Origin: Bacillus sp. FJAT-45037
GTDB lineage: Bacteria; Bacillota; Bacilli; Bacillales; Bacillaceae_D
DNA length: 64,000 nucleotides
NCBI RefSeq assembly: GCF_002797325.1
Contig: NZ_KZ454938.1
Location: 1,066,267-1,130,266, forward strand
Reading direction: 5' to 3'
Shown: positions 33,528 to 43,177 of the stretch, one piece after another
How the letters are laid out: each line of letters opens with the position of its first letter
Numbering within the stretch: the stretch's first letter is position 1
Program-made: the position numbers and the translations under genes
The notes under the pieces: generated by a model
The model's database searches: none
Told to the model about the DNA's origin: nothing
Seen by the model: the letters and a program-made list of their open reading frames with translations, nothing else

Positions 33528-35019
33528 ATGCTTTTTGTGATTTAGGATTTGATTCTTTCTCTAATAAAGAGATGAGTTTTTTTTCGCTTTCTTTAGAGAC
33601 AAGGATATAGAGAATATCGCCTATTCGAATGGTTGTTTGTCCTGAGGGTGTAATTAACTCTCCATTTCGTATGATCGCGTTAATTAATACGTCTTTTGGG
33701 AATGGTATGACACTTAATGCCAGATTCGTTATTTGAGTTTCTTCATTTACTTCATATTCAATGATCTCAGCATTCGCCTGTCCAATCGAAACCAACTCAA
33801 GTGAATGCATCGGAGTAATCTTTTTTGGTCCGGTTAAATCTAGGGATTTGGCGAAGAAGTCAATGGTTGATCCTTGAATGAGTGTAGAGGTTAGCACAAT
33901 AAAGAAGATAACATTGAAAAATAATTGGCTGTTGTCAAGACCAGCAATCAGAGGAAATGTAGCTAAAACAATCGGTACGGCTCCGCGTAAGCCAGCCCAT
34001 GAAAGGAAGAGTTTTTCTCTCCATTCAAAACGCATCCCTGTTAATGAAAGAAACACTGCGACCGGACGTGCAACCACGATGAGGATGAGGGAGAGAGAGA
34101 TTCCACCAATCATTACAGTAGGGTTTAATAAGTCTGTTGGCAAGACAAGCAAACCTAGAATCACAAACATGGAAATTTGCATCATCCAAGCAAACCCTTC
34201 ATTAAAACGAAAAATCGAGTGTCGATACGTTAAATCATGGTTTCCAATCACAAGGGCCGCAACATAGACAGCAAGCAGTCCGCTCGCACTACTAAAGGCA
34301 GCAACACTATAGGCTAAAAGAGCAAACGCTAGAGCGAAAACGGGGTAAAGTCCACTAGAGTCAAGATTGATTCGGTTGATAGATATCGAAGCTATTTTAC
34401 CGATCACGAGTCCAATGACCAATCCTGCGCCCATTTGCCATAAGAAGGCGGAAATCAGTGCAAGGATAGAAACTGAGTCATGAATAATGAGTTGAATAAA
34501 AGAAATCGTGAGAAATACCGCCATCGGGTCATTGGCTCCTGACTCCGCTTCAAGTGTTGAACCAAGACGTTCGCGGATATTATGGCCTTTTAATACAGCA
34601 AAGACTGCTGCTGCATCCGTTGAACCGACGATTGCCCCTATTAAGAATCCCTCTAACCAAGTTAGACCAAGTATATATTTAGCGGCAATAGCGATGATCG
34701 CCGTTGTTAAAAGAACACCGCCTGTGGCTAATGAAAGAGAGGGAATCATAACCGGTTTGACTTGTTTCCATTTCGTTTGGAGTCCACCTTCAAATAAAAT
34801 GATGACAAGAGCAAAGATGCCTAGCAATTGAGCAAAACGAGTATTTTCGAAATGGATAAAGCCAATGCCATCACTGCCAAATAGCATCCCTAGTAAAATA
34901 AAAAGGACAAGAGCAGGAACGCCAAAACGAGAAGAAAATTTCGCTGCTAATACACCTGTGATCAATAGCAGGGCACCAAGTAACATGAAGTAATCATTCG
35001 AAGAGAGACTTTCAAACAA
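33526..35019 (-). CDS. potassium/proton antiporter, NhaP2/CvrA type (CPA1) with TrkA-C domain
   Basis: 497 aa. About twelve to thirteen membrane helices (1-390) carry the CPA motifs GSTDAAAVFAVL and EAESGANDPMAVFL, with the paired acidic residues of the ion site. The C-terminal about 75 residues (ETQITNLALSVIPFPKDVLI to LYILVSKESE) form a TrkA-C (RCK-C) regulatory domain. The arrangement is that of K+/H+ antiporters rather than of Na+-specific NhaA. It likely helps with pH and K+ balance. It faces the rib leader divergently. Confidence 0.88.
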   Translation of the reverse strand: MFESLSSNDYFMLLGALLLITGVLAAKFSSRFGVPALVLFILLGMLFGSDGIGFIHFENTRFAQLLGIFALVIILFEGGLQTKWKQVKPVMIPSLSLATGGVLLTTAIIAIAAKYILGLTWLEGFLIGAIVGSTDAAAVFAVLKGHNIRERLGSTLEAESGANDPMAVFLTISFIQLIIHDSVSILALISAFLWQMGAGLVIGLVIGKIASISINRINLDSSGLYPVFALAFALLAYSVAAFSSASGLLAVYVAALVIGNHDLTYRHSIFRFNEGFAWMMQISMFVILGLLVLPTDLLNPTVMIGGISLSLILIVVARPVAVFLSLTGMRFEWREKLFLSWAGLRGAVPIVLATFPLIAGLDNSQLFFNVIFFIVLTSTLIQGSTIDFFAKSLDLTGPKKITPMHSLELVSIGQANAEIIEYEVNEETQITNLALSVIPFPKDVLINAIIRNGELITPSGQTTIRIGDILYILVSKESEKKLISLLEKESNPKSQKA

Positions 35020-35184
35020 ATGTATGCCCCCCTTTTATTAATGATAGACTTGTTCGATTTTAAGATAGAATCGTTCTTGTTTTATACTAAGTATATGTAG
35101 GTATTTGCCTATATGTTCACTAATTTATATTAATAAGTTTAGTAAAGCGCTTCCAAATAACTTCTTTAATTCAAGATGTTTTAG

Positions 35185-35214
35185 TTGACGGTTTGTAAGA
35201 AAACAAGATACAAT
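35185..35214 (+). promoter_or_regulatory. SigA-type promoter of the rib operon
   Basis: TTGACG (35185-35190), 18-bp spacer, TACAAT (35209-35214), placed 28 bp before the FMN riboswitch. Confidence 0.65.
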
Positions 35215-35241
35215 GTCGGTAGTTGTAAAAAAATGAATAAT

Positions 35242-35421
35242 GTTTCCTTCGGGGTGTGGTGAAATTCCCGACCGGCGGTGAGGAAGGTTCGCCTTCTAAG
35301 TCCGTGACCCGTTTTCGCCTTAAGAGGTGATGCATGAATCATTTAAATCATGTGTCGTAGAAAACGGTGGACCTGGTGTGAATCCGGGACCGACAGTTAA
35401 AGTCTGGATGGGAGAAGGAAC
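35242..35421 (+). promoter_or_regulatory. FMN riboswitch (RFN element)
   Basis: All RFN landmarks are present: TTTCCTTCGGGGTG, GGTGAAATTCCCGACCGGCGG, AGTCCGTGACCC, GTGTGAATCCGGGACCGACAG and TCTGGATGGGAGAAGGAAC, which closes the P1 stem. It precedes ribDEAH, so FMN should shut the operon off through the terminator at 35628. Confidence 0.96.
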
Positions 35422-35627
35422 GAGAGCATGATGATCAAAGGTTCTTTGCGAATTTTAACGATTTTACGTTGATTCGCATTGAGATTAAACATGCCTTATT
35501 AAGGTATACTTTTTTGAGATGGTATCCTTATTATAGGGACAAGTCTGTCTTTTTGCCTTTATCATTTAAAAGCTATTACGTATTCTATGTAGTAGTTAAT
35601 TCATGCTACTCTTCTATAAAGATTAAT

Positions 35628-35659
35628 CCCCCGAATAGCACCTTTATTCGGGGGTTTTT
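35628..35659 (+). terminator. riboswitch-controlled terminator of the rib leader
   Basis: CCCCCGAATA pairs perfectly with TATTCGGGGG around seven bases, followed by five T, 38 bp before ribD. About 200 nt separate it from the aptamer, a long platform; the open frame crossing it is leader, not a gene. Confidence 0.9.
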
Positions 35660-35697
35660 GTTTCCCATGAAGGGACATAGTAGGAGAGGGTTGCATC

Positions 35698-36780
35698 ATG
35701 AATGACACAGATTACATGAAGTTTGCACTGCAATTGGCCGAACAAACGAGAGGCCAGACTTCTCCTAATCCAATGGTTGGTGCCGTCGTTGTTAAAAACG
35801 GGACAATTATTGGAATGGGTGCGCATCTTCGTGCCGGGGAAGGTCATGCAGAAGTTGAAGCATTAAAGATGGCAGGGGATAAGGCAAAAGGAGCAACAAT
35901 TTACGTTACGCTTGAGCCTTGCAGTCATCACGGGAAAACGCCGCCTTGTGCGGGCTTGATCCTTGAAAAACAATTGAGCCGCGTTGTCGTAGCGACAGTA
36001 GACCCTAATCCGAATGTAGCAGGACGAGGCATCAAGCTATTACGAGATGCCGGTCTTACCGTCGATGTTGGAGTCTGTGAGCAAGAGGCGATTGAATTAA
36101 ACCAAATGTTCTTCCATTATATTTTAACGAAACGACCATATGTCACGTTAAAAACGGCGACCACACTTGATGGTAAAACGGCAACTGTGACAGGTGAGAG
36201 TAAATGGATTACAAGTGAAGCAGCTCGAGTCGACGTCCATCAAGACCGCCATACTCATGATGCGATTTTAGTTGGGATTGGAACGGTTTTAGCAGATGAT
36301 CCATCTTTAACTACGCGACTAGATCAAGGGGGGCGGAATCCGACCCGAATCATTCTAGATCGCACGTTACGGCTGCCGACATCAGCGAAGGTAGTCACAG
36401 ATCGCGAAGCGCCGACTTGGGTCATTACGACGAAAGAAGCATCGAATAAAAAGCAACTTGAGTTAGAGCAATTAGGCGTGACCATTATCCGTTTAGAACA
36501 AGATTCAATTCGAACTCTGTTAGAGGAACTTGGGCGACGACAAATTATGTCTTTATATGTAGAAGGTGGACAACAAGTTCATGGAAGCTTTTTAGAGGCG
36601 AGGGCAGTGAATCAAGTGATCACGTATTTAGCGCCTAAACTAGTTGGCGGAACAATGGCTCCCACAGCAGTCGGTGGCAGAGGAATAGAGAAAATGAGCG
36701 ATGCGATCGAACTTGATCTTGTCGATGTCAGACGAATTGGTCCGGATATTAAGCTGACATCAATTGTAAAGGAGGGGTAA
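35698..36780 (+). CDS. ribD: bifunctional riboflavin biosynthesis protein RibD
   Basis: 360 aa. The N-terminal deaminase domain (about 1-145) has the zinc motifs GHAEVEAL and PCSHHGKTPPC. The C-terminal reductase domain (about 146-360) has TLDGKTAT and LYVEGGQQVHGSF. It converts the 2,5-diamino-6-ribosylamino pyrimidinone phosphate through deamination and side-chain reduction. GGAGAGGG ribosome site. First gene of the FMN-controlled operon. Confidence 0.96.
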   Translation: MNDTDYMKFALQLAEQTRGQTSPNPMVGAVVVKNGTIIGMGAHLRAGEGHAEVEALKMAGDKAKGATIYVTLEPCSHHGKTPPCAGLILEKQLSRVVVATVDPNPNVAGRGIKLLRDAGLTVDVGVCEQEAIELNQMFFHYILTKRPYVTLKTATTLDGKTATVTGESKWITSEAARVDVHQDRHTHDAILVGIGTVLADDPSLTTRLDQGGRNPTRIILDRTLRLPTSAKVVTDREAPTWVITTKEASNKKQLELEQLGVTIIRLEQDSIRTLLEELGRRQIMSLYVEGGQQVHGSFLEARAVNQVITYLAPKLVGGTMAPTAVGGRGIEKMSDAIELDLVDVRRIGPDIKLTSIVKEG

Positions 36781-36781
36781 G

Positions 36782-37441
36782 ATGTTTACTGGAATCATAG
36801 AAGAGATTGGAACGATTGAAGAAGTAAGACAAAGCGGAGAAGCGATTGTAATGAAAATTGCTGCATCACATATTTTAACGGATGTCGCATTGGGCGATAG
36901 CATTGCAGTAAACGGCGTATGTCTAACCGTTACTTCCTACACAGATCGCTCCTTTACAGTTGATTTGATGCCAGAGACCGTAAGAGCAACGAGCTTGAAT
37001 GGATTAGGGCGAGCATCAAAAGTTAACTTAGAACGCGCCATGAGTGCGAAGGGACGTTTCGGTGGTCATTTTGTATCTGGACATGTAGATGGGACTGGAA
37101 CGATTCTTTCAAAAGATCAAAAAGATAACGCGGTGTATTACCGGATAGAAGCAGCTTCAGAACTGTTGCGTTATATGATATATAAAGGTTCTATTGCTGT
37201 AGATGGCACGAGTTTGACAATTTTCGGAGTAGATGAAGAATCCTTTACGATTTCCATCATCCCTCACACGATTGAAGAAACCATTATTGGAAGTAAGGGT
37301 GCAGGAGATATTGTGAATATTGAGTGCGATATGATCGGAAAATATATAGAGAAGTTTGTAACGAGACAAGGAATACAGCAATCAGCTACAAAAAAATCTT
37401 CATTAACAGATGCATTTTTATCTGAACATGGGTTTAAATAG
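36782..37441 (+). CDS. ribE: riboflavin synthase alpha subunit
   Basis: 219 aa made of two lumazine-binding repeats: [12 protein letters not shown] to about 95, and [14 protein letters not shown] onward. It dismutates two 6,7-dimethyl-8-ribityllumazine molecules to riboflavin. It begins 1 nt after the ribD stop, with AAGGAGGGG ahead of the ATG, and is followed closely by ribBA. Named ribE in B. subtilis (ribC in E. coli). Confidence 0.95.
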   Translation: MFTGIIEEIGTIEEVRQSGEAIVMKIAASHILTDVALGDSIAVNGVCLTVTSYTDRSFTVDLMPETVRATSLNGLGRASKVNLERAMSAKGRFGGHFVSGHVDGTGTILSKDQKDNAVYYRIEAASELLRYMIYKGSIAVDGTSLTIFGVDEESFTISIIPHTIEETIIGSKGAGDIVNIECDMIGKYIEKFVTRQGIQQSATKKSSLTDAFLSEHGFK

Positions 37442-37455
37442 GAGCGGTGGATAAG

Positions 37456-38661
37456 ATGACAGAGAAATTATTTGATCCAATTGAAGAAGCAATTTATGAA
37501 TTAATGCAAGGAAATGTCGTGATCGTGTGTGATGATGAAGACCGAGAGAACGAAGGAGACTTTGTGTCAATCGCTGAGAAAACAACACCAGAAGTGATTA
37601 ACTTTATGGTGACTCATGGTCGGGGCTTGGTATGTACTCCAATTACTGAAGAACGTGCAAAAGAGCTTGATCTTACACCGATGGTTGATCTTAATACCGA
37701 TCCTCATGGTACGGCGTTTACGGTGAGTATTGATCACCACACAACGACAACGGGGATTTCTGCACATGAACGCGCGGCGACAGTTCAAGCTTTAGTCGAT
37801 GATCAAACAAAAAAGTTGCATTTTAAACGACCTGGTCATATTTTCCCACTAATTGCTAAAAATGGTGGGGTCCTTCGCCGTGCCGGTCATACAGAAGCAG
37901 CAGTCGACCTAGCAAGACTTTCAGGGGCTAAACCTGCAGGGGTTATTTGCGAGATTATGAATGAAGATGGATCGATGGCACGTGTACCTCAATTAAGAAA
38001 AATTGCTGATGAACATGATCTGAAGATGATTACAATCAAAGATCTTATCCAATATCGTCACCGTAAAGATAAGTTAGTTAAGCGAGAAGTAGAAATTAAA
38101 CTACCGACTGATTTCGGTGATTTTCGTGCGATTGGTTACACGGATGTGATGGAAGGAAAAGAAAGTGTTGCTCTTGTAAAAGGGAACATATCTGAAGGAG
38201 AACCAACACTTGTCCGTGTTCATTCTGAGTGTTTAACTGGTGATGTATTTGGTTCAAAACGCTGCGATTGTGGTCCGCAGTTACATGCAGCTCTTGCTCA
38301 AATTGAGGAAGAAGGCACTGGAATTTTGCTTTATATGCGTCAAGAAGGTCGTGGGATTGGCCTGATGAATAAAATGAAAGCTTATAAACTGCAAGAAGAG
38401 GGCTATGATACAGTGGAAGCGAACGAGAAACTAGGATTTGGTCCCGATCTTAGAGATTATGGAATTGGTGCACAAATCTTAAGGGACCTAGGTGTGACTC
38501 AAATGAAGCTTTTGACGAATAACCCTAGAAAAATTACAGGTTTGAGTGGATATGGTCTTGAAGTTGTTGATCGTGTGGCCATTCAAATGCCTCATAATGC
38601 GGAGAATGAAAAATATTTACGCACTAAAAATGAAAAATTAGGACATATGCTTCATCTTTAA
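37456..38661 (+). CDS. ribBA: bifunctional 3,4-dihydroxy-2-butanone-4-phosphate synthase / GTP cyclohydrolase II
   Basis: 401 aa. The N-terminal DHBP synthase half holds [10 protein letters not shown] and the HTEAAVDL motif. The C-terminal GTP cyclohydrolase II half holds the zinc cysteines in [18 protein letters not shown] and RQEGRGIGL. It supplies both precursors of riboflavin. ATG 37456 is chosen as AGGAG at 37440-37444 is too near the GTG at 37447. Called ribA in B. subtilis. Confidence 0.96.
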   Translation: MTEKLFDPIEEAIYELMQGNVVIVCDDEDRENEGDFVSIAEKTTPEVINFMVTHGRGLVCTPITEERAKELDLTPMVDLNTDPHGTAFTVSIDHHTTTTGISAHERAATVQALVDDQTKKLHFKRPGHIFPLIAKNGGVLRRAGHTEAAVDLARLSGAKPAGVICEIMNEDGSMARVPQLRKIADEHDLKMITIKDLIQYRHRKDKLVKREVEIKLPTDFGDFRAIGYTDVMEGKESVALVKGNISEGEPTLVRVHSECLTGDVFGSKRCDCGPQLHAALAQIEEEGTGILLYMRQEGRGIGLMNKMKAYKLQEEGYDTVEANEKLGFGPDLRDYGIGAQILRDLGVTQMKLLTNNPRKITGLSGYGLEVVDRVAIQMPHNAENEKYLRTKNEKLGHMLHL

Positions 38662-38743
38662 TATTCACTAGACGGAAGGGTCGCATCACTAGCGACTCTT
38701 CATAACACAAACATACATACATACAACTTAGGAGGAATTTATA

Positions 38744-39211
38744 ATGGGTAAAGTATACGAAGGAAGTTTAGTAGCAACAGGATTAAAGGTAGGAATCGTG
38801 GTTGGTCGCTTTAATGAATTTATTACAAGCAAGCTTTTAGGAGGAGCAGAAGATGCTCTTAAGCGTCATGGAGTAGAGGATTCAGATATTGAAGTAGCAT
38901 GGGTGCCTGGTGCATTTGAGATCCCGTTTGCAGCTAAAAAAATGGCGGATAGTGGTAAATACGACGCCGTGATCACTTTAGGTACGGTTATTCGTGGTGC
39001 TACACCTCACTTTGATTTTGTTTGTGGGGAAGTAGCAAAAGGAGTTGCATCCCTCTCGTTATCTTCAGGAAAGCCTGTTATTTTTGGAGTATTGACAACA
39101 GACACGATTGAGCAAGCGATTGAGCGCGCAGGAACAAAAGCAGGAAACAAAGGCTGGGATGCTGCAACAGCAGCCATTGAAATGGCTAACTTCAGTCGTT
39201 CGTTCGAATAA
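38744..39211 (+). CDS. ribH: 6,7-dimethyl-8-ribityllumazine synthase
   Basis: 155 aa. Motifs [33 protein letters not shown] and the C-terminal [14 protein letters not shown] are all standard for lumazine synthase, which forms a 60-mer capsid in Bacillus. TAGGAGGAATT ribosome site. The 235-bp palindromic repeat begins 12 nt after its stop and ends in a T-run, so it could terminate the operon before ribT. Confidence 0.96.
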   Translation: MGKVYEGSLVATGLKVGIVVGRFNEFITSKLLGGAEDALKRHGVEDSDIEVAWVPGAFEIPFAAKKMADSGKYDAVITLGTVIRGATPHFDFVCGEVAKGVASLSLSSGKPVIFGVLTTDTIEQAIERAGTKAGNKGWDAATAAIEMANFSRSFE

Positions 39212-39223
39212 ACTTCATTTTTA

Positions 39224-39458
39224 GAGGTTGGGACATATAGAAAGTGTTTAACTGAAAATCCGAACAATGCGCAATTTTAGCGGATGAAATATACGTAGCC
39301 TCCTTCTGGATATAAAGCAACGTTGAGACCTCACAGTGCGGACCACGAGGAGGCTCAGCAGCTTCCTTGCGAGTGTGAAGTATATTTCAGGAGCGGTTTA
39401 CATAAACCGCTCCCGTAATGTTCGGAATTTTAGAAGTTAAAATACTTTGTCCCAGCCT
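39224..39458 (+). repeat. 235-bp palindromic MITE-like repeat, copy 1
   Basis: Ends are inverted: GAGGTTGGGACATA against TTTGTCCCAGCCT. Further inner arms pair, such as GATGAAATATAC with GTATATTTCAGGAGC and GTGCGGACCACGAGGAGGCTCAGC within the centre. The element is followed by TTTTTTT. Its sequence recurs as the reverse complement at 46337-46572. It separates ribH from ribT. No ORF. Confidence 0.88.
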
Positions 39459-39587
39459 TTTTTTAGTTGTAAGACAAAAGACCTGTTATAAAATGCGCTA
39501 CATTTATCATGAGAATTATTAGGAATTATGATAAAATTTGTATATGTAAGCAAAATTGTAAAAAAATAGAGTAGGAGAGGATAAACG

Positions 39588-39929
39588 ATGCTAATACCAT
39601 ATAAGACCTCTCAAAAAAAGATTGCGATGGGACTTCTTTCGTACATGCCGAAGGAAAAAGATGTAAAACAGCTCATGCATACGATAGAACGTTATGAAAC
39701 GGAATCTAATTGGTCGCTTTTTTTCTGGAGAGAAGAAGATGACCTTGTTGGAATTGCTGGATTTGAAAAACGTGAAGACAAGGTGATCCTCCATCATTTA
39801 AGCGTCATCCCGTCTTATCGTAAAGAAGGTATTGGAACGAGGATTCTTCAAGCCATTCAAGCAAAATTCGATCTACCGCTCGTTCCATCAAAGGCAACAA
39901 AGGATTTTGTAGAAAATTGTAATGAATAG
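39588..39929 (+). CDS. ribT: RibT-like GNAT acetyltransferase
   Basis: 113 aa (B. subtilis RibT 124 aa). Start MLIPYKTSQKKIAMGLLSYMP is RibT-like, and the acetyl-CoA loop is VIPSYRKEGIGTRIL (about 82-96). Its biochemical role is unsettled; it is the last gene of the rib operon in Bacillus. Here it is set 376 bp apart from ribH by a repeat whose hairpin and T-run may cut read-through, so it may need its own promoter. The C-terminus is about ten residues shorter than in B. subtilis. Confidence 0.86.
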   Translation: MLIPYKTSQKKIAMGLLSYMPKEKDVKQLMHTIERYETESNWSLFFWREEDDLVGIAGFEKREDKVILHHLSVIPSYRKEGIGTRILQAIQAKFDLPLVPSKATKDFVENCNE

Positions 39930-39973
39930 TAATTACGCAAAATCAGTGCGAAGAAGTAGGCTCAATTGAGTTA

Positions 39974-40486
39974 CTACTTTTTTTTTTTTTCGAGTAATCT
40001 TTGTTGTCGCTCGTTGATTACATCTGTTCGGTCACGTAGACGATGTTTATGAATAAGAGGGTCAAGCAACAGTTGACTCGGATGACCCCATGTGAGGTCT
40101 CTTGATTGAGAGAGTTTTTGGCATTTGTTGATTAAGTCTTGATCGGTTAGAGGAATCGATAGATCTTCAAATGGTCTGTCAAGATTTACTAAACGTGTAG
40201 AAAGCAGTTGTGCTAATTCATCGACATCAATAGCTAGCTTTCTTAGGGGGATCGATTCGACCTGGATAATCCTTAATGAACTATGGTACATTCGCTTTGC
40301 TCCTACTGAATTGCCTCTTCTTTCATGGTAAAGAGCAACAGCCAATTGAATTAGCCCGACCCAATGAAGTTTACGTTCTTTTTTTTCCTCTTCTTTCCAA
40401 TGCTCTTCTAAAATCTCATGACATTCAAAATAATCTCTTGAGGAATGAAACTCAATTAAAAATTCAATATATGCGGGTGGATACAT
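39974..40486 (-). CDS. DUF309 family protein (YpuF-like)
   Basis: 170 aa. The DUF309 signature lies at the start: FHSSRDYFECHEILEEHWKEE, then WVGLIQLAVALYHERRGN, an all-helical domain with conserved His/Glu residues. ATG 40486 has AAAGGAG 9 nt upstream; a TTG two codons earlier is too near. Its C-terminus is Lys-rich, ending at a run of A. YpuF occupies the same interval between ribT and scpA in B. subtilis. Function unknown. Confidence 0.84.
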   Translation of the reverse strand: MYPPAYIEFLIEFHSSRDYFECHEILEEHWKEEEKKERKLHWVGLIQLAVALYHERRGNSVGAKRMYHSSLRIIQVESIPLRKLAIDVDELAQLLSTRLVNLDRPFEDLSIPLTDQDLINKCQKLSQSRDLTWGHPSQLLLDPLIHKHRLRDRTDVINERQQRLLEKKKK

Positions 40487-40634
40487 AATCAAAAACTCCT
40501 TTTATACATCTCCAGTTTGTCTTTTAGCATACATCCATCATACCAATAATGAATTCATTTTGTCAGCTTCAGAGCGGAGTATACTGTTTGAATATTCAGC
40601 TAATAAAACCTTTAAAACCTAGTTGGTTTGCTTG

Positions 40635-40663
40635 TTACACGTTATTTAGAAGTGTGGTATAAT
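40635..40663 (+). promoter_or_regulatory. SigA-type promoter of scpAB
   Basis: TTACAC (40635-40640), 17-bp spacer, TATAAT (40658-40663); the leader would be about 25 nt. Confidence 0.6.
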
Positions 40664-40692
40664 CTCATCTAGCGCAAAATTCTACGAAGCTA

Positions 40693-41484
40693 GTGGTGAA
40701 TGATTTGAATTCAAATGAAATAAATCCGTATAGTGTTAAACTTGATGCATTTGAAGGACCGCTTGACTTACTTCTTCATCTGATAAATCAGGCTGAGGTT
40801 GATATTTATAATATTCCAGTAGCACCGATCACGGACCAATACATGAAGTATGTCCAAGCGATGCAAGAGCTTCATCTAGACATTGCAAGCGAGTATCTTG
40901 TGATGGCAGCGACTCTTCTAGCTATCAAAAGTAAAACTCTCCTCCCTAAACAAGAGGATCTTTTCGATGAAGAATTGATCATGGATGAAGATGATGATCC
41001 ACGTGATGAACTGATGAATCGATTAATTGAGTATCGTAAATATAAAGAAGCAGCAACTGACTTAAAAGACAAAGAAGAGAAACGAAATCTTGTACATACG
41101 AAGCCTCCTGAAGATCTAGAACCTTTTATTAATGAAGAAGACAGAAGAGAAGTTGCCATTCAAGGAGTTACTTTGTTTGATATGTTATCTGCGTATCAGA
41201 AACTAGTAAAAAGAAAGACGTTAAAAGCTCCGCGTATGACAACGATCAAAACACAAGAATACTCAATCGAAGATAGAATGACAGAGGTAATGGACTTTGT
41301 CAATCAATTAGCAACGGGGTCTTGTAAGTTTGAAGAACTGTTCCCAGTCCCAGAAAAGGGACATATTGTCGTGACTTTTTTAGCGGTGTTAGAGCTGATG
41401 AGAACAAAAGCGATTCGTTGTGAACAAGAAGAAAACTTCTCAGATATTATGATATTCAAACAGGAAGGAGGGCTAGTAGGATGA
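40693..41484 (+). CDS. scpA: segregation and condensation protein A
   Basis: 263 aa kleisin. The N-terminal Smc-binding helices start at VKLDAFEGPLDLLLHLI and the C-terminal winged helix ends the protein; a very acidic linker (DEELIMDEDDDPRDE) lies near 98. With ScpB and Smc it organises the chromosome. The start is uncertain: no clear ribosome site precedes the GTG codons at 40693 and 40696 or TTG 40705, and the leader is short. scpB overlaps by 4 bp. Confidence 0.94.
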   Translation: MVNDLNSNEINPYSVKLDAFEGPLDLLLHLINQAEVDIYNIPVAPITDQYMKYVQAMQELHLDIASEYLVMAATLLAIKSKTLLPKQEDLFDEELIMDEDDDPRDELMNRLIEYRKYKEAATDLKDKEEKRNLVHTKPPEDLEPFINEEDRREVAIQGVTLFDMLSAYQKLVKRKTLKAPRMTTIKTQEYSIEDRMTEVMDFVNQLATGSCKFEELFPVPEKGHIVVTFLAVLELMRTKAIRCEQEENFSDIMIFKQEGGLVG

Positions 41485-42059
41485 CAACGGAAGAAATGAA
41501 GGCAATTGTAGAAGGATTGTTGTTCGTTACAGGCGATGAAGGAATGACTTATGAACAATTAGCTGAGGTTATGGAGCTTGAACTTGAGACAATTAAAGAT
41601 GTGGTCGGTGAACTTGAGACAACGTATCAAAGTACGAATCGAGGGTTACAAATGGTCGAAGTAGGCGGAGCGTTTAGGTTGGCAACGAAAGCTGAACATG
41701 CAGATTACATGAAAAAGTTAGCTACTTCACCGCTCCACTCTGGTCTATCACAAGCAGCCCTTGAAACCTTAGCGATTGTCGCATACAAGCAGCCCATCAC
41801 AAGAGTAGAAATTGATGAGATTCGTGGCGTGAAATCAGAAAGAGCTCTGCATTCACTGAACTCGAAATTGTTGATTAAGGAAGTTGGCCGTCAACCAGGT
41901 ACAGGCCGTCCGATTCTCTACGGAACAACGAGGCAGTTCCTTGACCATTTTGGATTGAAGCGTCTAGATGAACTTCCTCCGTTGCCAGAGGATATTACAG
42001 ATGATTCGATTGAGGATGAAGCGGATCTTTTCTTTAAAAACATGGAAGAAGTACTGTGA
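41481..42059 (+). CDS. scpB: segregation and condensation protein B
   Basis: 192 aa with two winged-helix domains: ALLFVTGDEGMTYEQLAE-type start, and GLSQAALETLAIVAYKQPITRVEIDEIRGVKSERAL in the second, then GRQPGTGRPILYGTTRQFLDHFGL. It forms a dimer on ScpA in the condensin complex. ATG overlaps the scpA stop; GGAGGG precedes it. Confidence 0.95.
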   Translation: MTTEEMKAIVEGLLFVTGDEGMTYEQLAEVMELELETIKDVVGELETTYQSTNRGLQMVEVGGAFRLATKAEHADYMKKLATSPLHSGLSQAALETLAIVAYKQPITRVEIDEIRGVKSERALHSLNSKLLIKEVGRQPGTGRPILYGTTRQFLDHFGLKRLDELPPLPEDITDDSIEDEADLFFKNMEEVL

Positions 42060-42098
42060 AAAATCTTGCCACAATTGTTTGTGGTAAGATTTTTTTTT
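42059..42098 (+). terminator. terminator after scpAB
   Basis: AAAATCTTGCCACAA pairs with TTTGTGGTAAGATTTT, followed by T; it begins at the last base of the scpB stop. Confidence 0.9.
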
Positions 42099-42240
42099 AG
42101 TGGGATTTCGCCATCGTTTAGTCACACAATGATAAGAATTGTTGTATTTAACATTTACGCAATAAATTTCTTTAAGGCCAAGTTCAGATCTGTTTTATTC
42201 ATTCATATGATAGCGTGATGGATTAAAAGGAGGCTATATC

Positions 42241-43128
42241 ATGAATCATGGGCGAGGCATTGTCGAATGGGCAGAAGAGCTTAAGTACATTTGGAATGAA
42301 CATAGCACAGTAATTGAAGAGCAAGTTGGTGTCGGTAGAACTAGACCATTTGTGCAATCATTAACATCATTGTTAAATACATTAGAGCGAACACCTTTAC
42401 ATGCAGACGAACAAGAAGTAGAGCAAGCGGCTTGGAGAGTGTATAATGCCTGGAATAATATGGGAGAATGGTCTGAAAAATATGAGCGAGGTGAGAATGG
42501 GTCGGTACCTATAGGTGGACACACATTGCCTCCATTAACGTATTCATACGATGCGCTTGAGCCGTATATAGACGCTGAAATTATGAGGCTACATCATGAT
42601 AAGCATCATCAGAGTTATGTTGATGGGCTAAACAAAGCAGAGATTAAAATGCAAGAAGCACGAGAAACGGGCAACTATGAATTGATCAAGCATTGGGAAA
42701 GGGAAGCAGCGTTTCATGGTGCTGGCCACTACTTACATTCCATTTTTTGGGAGGTTATGAATCCTAATGGCGGAGGGATTCCGGGTGGTGAACTGTTAGA
42801 GGCGATTGAACGAGATTTTGGTAGTTTTGAGAAGATGCAAGAACATTTTGCAGCTAGTGCTAATGCGGTAGAAGGTAGTGGATGGACGATGTTAGTGTGG
42901 TCGCCACGGGCTCGTAGACTTGAAATTTTACAAGCGGAGAAACATCAAAACTTATCCCAGCAAGATCAAGTTCCCTTACTCGTATTAGATATGTGGGAGC
43001 ATGCTTACTATTTACAATATAAAAATGAACGCAAACCTTATATTTCAAATTGGTGGAACGTTGTCAATTGGCCCGAGGTAGAAGCTCGTTTTGATCAAGC
43101 GCGACAATTAAAATGGGAACCATATTAA
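42241..43128 (+). CDS. iron/manganese superoxide dismutase with N-terminal extension
   Basis: 295 aa, about 90 residues longer than plain Sod enzymes. The extension (about 1-90) is helical and charged. The catalytic core starts near HTLPPLTYSYDALEPYID. The four metal ligands are seen: His in MRLHHDKHHQSY, His in GHYLHSIFW, Asp and His in LDMWEHAYY. B. subtilis SodF has a comparable extension. AAAAGGAGG ribosome site. The metal (Fe or Mn) cannot be told. Stand-alone gene between terminators. Confidence 0.9.
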   Translation: MNHGRGIVEWAEELKYIWNEHSTVIEEQVGVGRTRPFVQSLTSLLNTLERTPLHADEQEVEQAAWRVYNAWNNMGEWSEKYERGENGSVPIGGHTLPPLTYSYDALEPYIDAEIMRLHHDKHHQSYVDGLNKAEIKMQEARETGNYELIKHWEREAAFHGAGHYLHSIFWEVMNPNGGGIPGGELLEAIERDFGSFEKMQEHFAASANAVEGSGWTMLVWSPRARRLEILQAEKHQNLSQQDQVPLLVLDMWEHAYYLQYKNERKPYISNWWNVVNWPEVEARFDQARQLKWEPY

Positions 43129-43129
43129 C

Positions 43130-43177
43130 AGAAGAGCCAAAAGGATAAGTGTACTCGCTTATCCTTTTGGCTCTATT
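43130..43177. terminator. bidirectional terminator overlapping a convergent stop codon
   Basis: AGAGCCAAAAGGATAAG pairs perfectly with CTTATCCTTTTGGCTCT. The right arm also encodes the last residues and stop (43159-43161) of the convergent phosphatase gene. Confidence 0.85.

Noticed and set aside
33878-34831. 129- and 107-codon frames antisense to the antiporter gene
   Set aside because: Shadow frames of a clearly coding CPA antiporter; their composition is the complement of hydrophobic codons and no ribosome site precedes them.
35469-35705. 78-codon frame ahead of ribD
   Set aside because: It crosses the FMN riboswitch platform and the terminator hairpin and overlaps the ribD start in another frame; no ribosome site.
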